Below, in pieces: positions 60,121 through 64,000 of a stretch of DNA of 64,000 nt; within the stretch, counting starts at the first letter, position 1; each line of letters begins with the position of its first letter. Under the pieces are notes generated by a model. That model did no database searches. It was not told where the DNA came from and worked only from the letters and a program-made list of their open reading frames with translations. The position numbers and the translations under genes are program-made. Source of the DNA: Streptomyces cinnamoneus (lineage in GTDB: Bacteria > Actinomycetota > Actinomycetes > Streptomycetales > Streptomycetaceae); assembly GCF_014650495.1 (NCBI RefSeq), contig NZ_BMVB01000020.1, forward strand, positions 55,344 to 119,343. Reading direction: 5' to 3'.

Positions 60121-60254
60121 CACCGACGGCTCCGTCAGCACCAACGGCTCCGTCAACGCAAAAACGGCTCCCGTCGACGCAAACGGCTCCGTCATCGCAA
60201 ACGGCCCTGCCGACGCGCACGGCCCCCTCGACGCAAACGGCTCCCGGAGCGCGA
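60121..60254. repeat. 18-bp imperfect tandem repeat
   Basis: About seven units of the form CGCAAACGGCTCCGTCNN follow one another (one is 21 bases). The last unit merges into the left arm of the terminator hairpin. The array lies between the DUF3039 stop and the hexosaminidase start and does not appear to be coding. Confidence 0.8.
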
Positions 60255-60273
60255 TCCCGCGCCCCGGGAGCCG
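60238..60273 (-). terminator. Hairpin after the DUF3039 gene
   Basis: CGGCTCCCGG pairs perfectly with CCGGGAGCCG around 16 bases, 28 bases past the DUF3039 stop. The left arm is itself one unit of the 18-bp repeat. Confidence 0.7.
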
Positions 60274-60301
60274 TCGAAAGCCCGGGCTGAGCAGCCGGTG
60301 G

Positions 60302-60601
60302 CTACTTCTTGTCGCCGCCCTTGCCGCCCTTGCCGCCCTTGTCGTCCCCGCCGGCGCCCATGCCGTCGAAGATCTCCTTGCACATCGGGCAGACCGGGTA
60401 CTTCTTCGGGTCGCGCCCGGGTACCCAGACCTTGCCGCAGAGGGCCACGACCGGAGAGCCGGAGAGCGCGCTCTCCATGATCTTGTCCTTCTGGACGTAA
60501 TGGGCGTAGCGCTCGTGGTCGCCGTCGCCGTGCGACACCTGCGGTGTCGGCTCTACGAGGGTGCCGGTACCTGCCCCGCGCTCGGGCTCAAGAGTGCTCA
60601 T
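60302..60601 (-). CDS. DUF3039 protein
   Basis: 99 residues from the ATG at 60601. Matches DUF3039: DHERYAHYVQKDKIMESALS, VVALCGKVWVPGRDPKKYPV and CPMCKEIFDGM, with three Cys that could bind a metal. The end is a Gly/Lys run. Actinobacterial core protein of unknown function; lies 30 bases after the YqgE-type gene and probably shares its transcript. Confidence 0.9.
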   Translation of the reverse strand: MSTLEPERGAGTGTLVEPTPQVSHGDGDHERYAHYVQKDKIMESALSGSPVVALCGKVWVPGRDPKKYPVCPMCKEIFDGMGAGGDDKGGKGGKGGDKK

Positions 60602-60631
60602 GGTCCCCAAGGGTACTGGGGCCGGACCCCG

Positions 60632-61225
60632 TCAGTTGAGGCTCGGGTCGTCCGGATAGGTGGCGACCATCGCCAGTTCGTTGCGCTGGCGCCGCAGCAC
60701 GGCCCGCCACAGCCGCTGCGGATCGGGGGACGACACGTCGCCCGGCTCGGACTCCACCACGTACCAGGCGCCCTCGACGAGCTCGTCCTCCAGCTGTCCC
60801 GGGCCCCAGCCCGCGTAGCCGGCGAAGATCCGCAGCGAGCCCAGGACGGTCGCCAGCAGCTCCGGCGGAGCCTCCAGGTCGACCAGCCCGATCGCGCCGT
60901 GCACCCTGCGCCAGCCCAGGGGGCCGTCGTCGGCGCCGGGCGTGCCGTCCTGGTCGTGCGGCTCCCCCGGCACCACCGCCACGCCCAGGGCGGAGTCCAG
61001 CGAGACGGGCCCGCCCTGGAAGACCACGCCCGGCTCCCCGGCCAGCGCGGCCCAGGATTCGAGGATGTCGGCGACCCCGACCGGGGTCGGCCGGTTCAGG
61101 ACCACGCCGAGGGATCCCTCCTCGTCGTGGTCGAGCAGCAGCACCACCGCACGGTCGAAATTCGGGTCGGCGAGCGCCGGTGTCGCGACGAGCAGTCGTC
61201 CTGTGAGCGAGGACACCTCGGCCAT
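60632..61225 (-). CDS. YqgE/AlgH family protein
   Basis: 197 residues: SLTGRLLVATPALADPNFDR, VVLLLDHDEEGSLGVVLNRP, VFQGGPVSLDSALGVA, then IFAGYAGWGPGQLEDELVEG and AWYVVESEPGDVSSPDPQRL near the end. All match the family closely. The biochemical role is unknown. The ATG at 61225 is divergent from murA. Confidence 0.94.
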   Translation of the reverse strand: MAEVSSLTGRLLVATPALADPNFDRAVVLLLDHDEEGSLGVVLNRPTPVGVADILESWAALAGEPGVVFQGGPVSLDSALGVAVVPGEPHDQDGTPGADDGPLGWRRVHGAIGLVDLEAPPELLATVLGSLRIFAGYAGWGPGQLEDELVEGAWYVVESEPGDVSSPDPQRLWRAVLRRQRNELAMVATYPDDPSLN

Positions 61226-61487
61226 GGCGCCATGATCCCCCATTCCGGGGCGGTTCGGGGAGTGGACAGCGGCGATGTGGCGGGGGCGGCAGGGGGGCGT
61301 ACGAGAGCAGCGCCCGCGCAAATGACCGGCAGCGACGCGGTGATAACCGGTAGCGACCATTCCATATACGCAGAGTGTTGTGACAAACCCATGACGTGCA
61401 GAACGCCCCTCCGGGGCGGCAGATCGGCCTTCCGGTCCCATTACCCTTTCTTCTTGCCCCCTGCCCAACTCCAGGAACGCGAGATCC

Positions 61488-62828
61488 ATGACCGGCCCTG
61501 ACGATGTCCTGCTTGTCCACGGCGGTACTCCGCTTGAGGGAGAGATCCGCGTCCGCGGCGCGAAGAACCTGGTCCCCAAGGCCATGGTCGCCGCGCTGCT
61601 CGGGCACGGTCCGAGCCGGCTGCGCAACGTCCCCGACATCCGTGACGTGCGCGTCGTGCGCGGCCTGCTGCAGCTGCACGGTGTGACCGTCCGCCCCGGT
61701 GACGAGCCCGGCGAGCTGGTGCTGGACCCCACGTACGTGGAGAGCGCCAACGTCGCCGACATCGACGCGCACGCCGGCTCCTCGCGCATCCCGATCCTGC
61801 TGTGCGGCCCGCTGCTGCACCGCCTCGGCCACGCCTTCATACCGGGCCTGGGCGGCTGCGACATCGGCGGCCGGCCGATCGACTTCCACTTCGAGGTCCT
61901 GCGCCAGTTCGGTGCGACGATCGAGAAGCGCGAGGGCGGCCAGTACCTGGAGGCCCCGCAGCGGCTGCGCGGCTGCAAGATCCGTCTGCCCTACCCCTCG
62001 GTCGGCGCGACCGAGCAGGTGCTGCTGACCGCCGTGCTGGCGGAGGGCGTCACGGAGCTGTCCAACGCGGCCGTGGAGCCGGAGATCGAGGACCTCATCT
62101 GCGTGCTGCAGAAGATGGGCGCGATCATCGCCATGGACACCGACCGGACCATCCGGATCACCGGTGTCGACAAGCTCGGCGGCTACAACCACCGCGCGCT
62201 GTCCGACCGCCTGGAGGCGGCCTCCTGGGCGTCCGCGGCGCTGGCCACCAAGGGCAACATCTACGTCCGCGGCGCGCAGCAGCGGTCGATGATGACCTTC
62301 CTCAACACCTACCGCAAGGTCGGCGGTGCCTTCGAGATCGACGACGAGGGCATCCGCTTCTGGCACCCGGGCGGCTCGCTCAACGCCATAGCGCTGGAGA
62401 CGGACGTCCACCCCGGCTTCCAGACCGACTGGCAGCAGCCGCTGGTCGTGGCCCTGACGCAGGCGAGCGGCCTGTCGATCGTCCACGAGACGGTCTACGA
62501 GTCCCGTCTGGGCTTCACGTCCGCGCTCAACCAGATGGGCGCCCACATCCAGCTCTACCGCGAGTGCCTGGGCGGCTCCGCCTGCCGCTTCGGTCAGCGC
62601 AACTTCCTGCACTCGGCGGTCGTCTCCGGCCCGACGAAGCTGCAGGGTGCCGACATGGTCGTGCCCGACCTGCGCGGCGGCTTCTCGTACCTGATCGCGG
62701 CCCTGGCCGCGGAGGGCACCTCGCGGGTCCACGGCATCGACCTGATCAACCGTGGCTACGAGAACTTCATGCAGAAGCTCCGTGATCTGGGTGCCAACGT
62801 GGAGATGCCCGGCGGCGACGCCAGCTGA
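61488..62828 (+). CDS. murA: UDP-N-acetylglucosamine 1-carboxyvinyltransferase
   Basis: 446 residues. The first committed step of peptidoglycan synthesis: transfer of enolpyruvyl from PEP to UDP-GlcNAc. The inside-out barrel pattern is clear: GEIRVRGAKNLVPKAMVAAL with K26-N27, the PEP-loop Cys124 in GLGGCDIGGRPID, ALNQMGAHIQLYRECLGG and GFSYLIAALAAEG. The start has AGGAACGCGAG upstream. Streptomyces genomes commonly carry two murA paralogues; this is one. The last 60 bases are repeated twice more downstream. Confidence 0.94.
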   Translation: MTGPDDVLLVHGGTPLEGEIRVRGAKNLVPKAMVAALLGHGPSRLRNVPDIRDVRVVRGLLQLHGVTVRPGDEPGELVLDPTYVESANVADIDAHAGSSRIPILLCGPLLHRLGHAFIPGLGGCDIGGRPIDFHFEVLRQFGATIEKREGGQYLEAPQRLRGCKIRLPYPSVGATEQVLLTAVLAEGVTELSNAAVEPEIEDLICVLQKMGAIIAMDTDRTIRITGVDKLGGYNHRALSDRLEAASWASAALATKGNIYVRGAQQRSMMTFLNTYRKVGGAFEIDDEGIRFWHPGGSLNAIALETDVHPGFQTDWQQPLVVALTQASGLSIVHETVYESRLGFTSALNQMGAHIQLYRECLGGSACRFGQRNFLHSAVVSGPTKLQGADMVVPDLRGGFSYLIAALAAEGTSRVHGIDLINRGYENFMQKLRDLGANVEMPGGDAS

Positions 62829-63093
62829 CGCCCGACCCCCGGCTGGGGGTCCGGGGGTCACCCCCCGGGACAACACAGCATGCAGAAGCTCCGTGATCTG
62901 GGTGCCAACGTGGAGATGCCCGGCGGCGACGCCAGCTGACGCCCGACCCCCGGCTGGGGGTCCGGGGGTCACCCCCCGGGACAACACAGCATGCAGAAGC
63001 TCCGTAACCTGGGTGCCAACGTGGAGATGCCCGGCGGCGACGCCAACTGACGCCCGACCGGGGGTTCCAGGCGGCGGCCACGCCGACTGACGC
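62769..63093 (+). repeat. 111-bp tandem repeat of the murA 3' end
   Basis: The block starting ATGCAGAAGCTCCGT occurs at 62769 (inside murA), 62880 and 62991, exactly 111 bases apart. Each unit contains the last 19 murA codons, the stop and a GC-rich hairpin tail. Copy 3 has several substitutions. A further degenerate fragment (GGCGGCCACGCC) starts at about 63071. 111 is a multiple of three. Confidence 0.95.
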
Positions 63094-63109
63094 CCCGTAA
63101 GGCCGCCTG

Positions 63110-63145
63110 AAGCCCGTACAGACCTTCGATGGTCCGTACGGGCTT
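63110..63145 (+). terminator. murA-side terminator hairpin
   Basis: AAGCCCGTAC pairs perfectly with GTACGGGCTT over 16 bases, followed by CTTGGTGTT. It is downstream of the 111-bp repeats and oriented to end murA transcription. Confidence 0.7.
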
Positions 63146-63195
63146 CTTGGTGTTCCACGGCCCGTCACGGGGCTGACAGGCCCTCATGGACGGCA

Positions 63196-63232
63196 AAAGG
63201 GCGGCCACCCCGGACCGGGACGGCCGCCCTTT
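63196..63232. terminator. Bidirectional terminator between murA and HU
   Basis: AAAGGGCGGCC pairs perfectly with GGCCGCCCTTT over 15 bases. On the minus strand TTTT follows, so it serves the HU gene, and it can also back up murA termination. Confidence 0.8.
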
Positions 63233-63267
63233 CAGGCATTCGAGGCGCTGGTCGCAGCGCCCGAGGC

Positions 63268-63549
63268 TTACTTGCCCTTCGCGGCTTCCTTGAGCTTGGA
63301 GCCCGCGGAGACCTTCACGCTGTAACCGGCAGCGATCTGGATCGGCTCGCCCGTCTGCGGGTTGCGCGCGGTCCGAGCGGCACGGTGGGTGCGCTCGAAG
63401 GTCAGGAAGCCGGGGATGGTGACCTTCTCGTCGCCCTTGGCGACAACCTCGCCGACGGTCTCGGCGAGGGCGGCCAGAACGGCGTCGGCGTCCTTGCGGG
63501 TCACCTCGGCGCGGTCGGCCAGAGCGGCCACCAGCTCACTGCGGTTCAT
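63268..63549 (-). CDS. hupA: HU family DNA-binding protein
   Basis: 93 residues from the ATG at 63549. Standard HU sequence: MNRSELVAALADRAEVTRKD, then KVTIPGFLTFERTHRAARTA and RNPQTGEPIQIAAGYSVKVS, ending KLKEAAKGK. The RNPxTGExI arm inserts into the minor groove. There is no Lys-rich C-terminal tail, so it is the short HupA-type and not the longer HupS-type. Position next to murA agrees with the Streptomyces chromosome as I recall it. Confidence 0.95.
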   Translation of the reverse strand: MNRSELVAALADRAEVTRKDADAVLAALAETVGEVVAKGDEKVTIPGFLTFERTHRAARTARNPQTGEPIQIAAGYSVKVSAGSKLKEAAKGK

Positions 63550-63836
63550 GTTGTACTCCCGTGTTCTTCTTGCCAATGAGGCGTGAGATCGAAGCCGATG
63601 CTGCCAGGGCCCTCGGACAGTCCCCGGACCCGGGTCCGTTTGCCAGACCCTCCCGCCCGGTTACGCATCCTGCCCCCACCAGTGGCGGGAAAGCCAATCC
63701 GGCACCCTGGAGAGTCACACGGAAAGCGCCACGGCCAGCGCCACAGCCTCGGATGCAGCCGCATTTCTGCGGCCCGATGCCTGCCCGACACCTTATGGGG
63801 GGCCCAGGAGCGTCGCGCCACTCGACGCGCCGTGCG

Positions 63837-64000
63837 TCAGACCGTCGTGGTGGCCGTCACAGCGGCTCCGGCGGCCTTGGCGGCCTCCCGGACGGCGCCC
63901 GCGACCGCTCCCGCGACCTTGTCGTTGAAGACGCTGGGGATGATGTAGTTCGCGTTGAGCTCGTCCTCGGCGACCACGTCGGCGAGCGCGCGGGCCGCCG
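63837..64000 (-). CDS. NAD(P)-dependent malic enzyme, C-terminal part
   Basis: Only the last 53 codons or so lie in the window; the frame continues past the right edge. The visible sequence (AARALADVVAEDELNANYII, then PSVFNDKVAGAVAGAVREAA) matches the C-terminus of malic enzymes, which convert malate to pyruvate. Assignment relies on this short segment and on position beside hupA. Confidence 0.75.
   Translation of the reverse strand, partial: AARALADVVAEDELNANYIIPSVFNDKVAGAVAGAVREAAKAAGAAVTATTTV

Overview
The window is high-GC actinobacterial chromosome, almost certainly from a Streptomyces. Codon use is strongly GC-biased in third positions. It carries an SsgA-like sporulation protein, a WhiJ/BldB-type regulator pair, a sortase LAxTG protein, a pSAM2-like integrative conjugative element and type VII secretion (ESX) genes. 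The order of SsgA-like protein, FAD oxidase, hpd and Lrp gene at the left, and of DUF3039, YqgE, murA, HU and malic enzyme at the right, matches the Streptomyces core chromosome as I remember it. No database was consulted.

Layout. 1-20046 is ordinary core: a truncated immune inhibitor A protease, two RDD membrane proteins, a GAF-domain membrane protein, an SsgG-like regulator, 4-hydroxyphenylpyruvate dioxygenase (tyrosine catabolism) with a divergent Lrp regulator, a Lon-like membrane protease, an IclR regulator, a sortase-anchored wall protein, an SF2 helicase, an MFS exporter, a lipoprotein, a sulfur module (cysteine dioxygenase, YeiH-type exporter, LysR regulator) and an alpha/beta hydrolase. 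A 34-bp minisatellite lies at 9797-10000.

20238-34893 is a complete 14.6-kb actinomycete integrative and conjugative element (AICE). It sits in the 3' half of a tRNA-Cys gene and is bounded by a perfect 45-bp direct repeat. Most genes run on the minus strand: DUF4097 protein, 98-aa protein, Spd-like membrane protein, GGDEF protein, RRQRL zinc protein, 105-aa protein, TraB translocase, SpdB-like protein, Cys-rich 52-aa protein, primase-polymerase, ATPase, excisionase, integrase and a small membrane protein. An HTH protein and a PP2C phosphatase-like protein run the other way at the right end. Non-coding signals visible here are paired integrase arm sites at both ends, iterated ATGACGC motifs (candidate replication origin), clustered CAGGGAG heptamers beside traB (candidate clt transfer site), and a hairpin with an almost invariant loop repeated four times ahead of element genes.

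34936-39400 returns to core-type genes: rhomboid protease, DUF4190 protein, an XRE-DUF5753/DUF397/ATP-binding regulatory set and a small cupin. 39532-52945 is a minus-strand type VII secretion and polymorphic-toxin locus: WXG-like protein, PPE-like protein, mycosin, second WXG-like protein, alpha/beta-hydrolase effector with coupled lipoprotein, second lipoprotein, SseB-like protein, ESX partner, a 1,647-aa RHS toxin and a coupled S1-like putative immunity protein. Its left half is flanked by direct copies of the cupin gene's 3' end. No Ecc membrane-channel gene is present, so secretion would depend on machinery encoded elsewhere.

52964-58091 encodes a three-subunit xanthine-dehydrogenase-family molybdenum hydroxylase. 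Its iron-sulfur subunit has a very long His/Gly/Asp-rich N-terminal extension, and its large subunit lacks the usual catalytic Glu. The right end carries a GH20 hexosaminidase, DUF3039 and YqgE proteins, murA (with its 3' end triplicated as a 111-bp tandem repeat), HU and a truncated malic enzyme.
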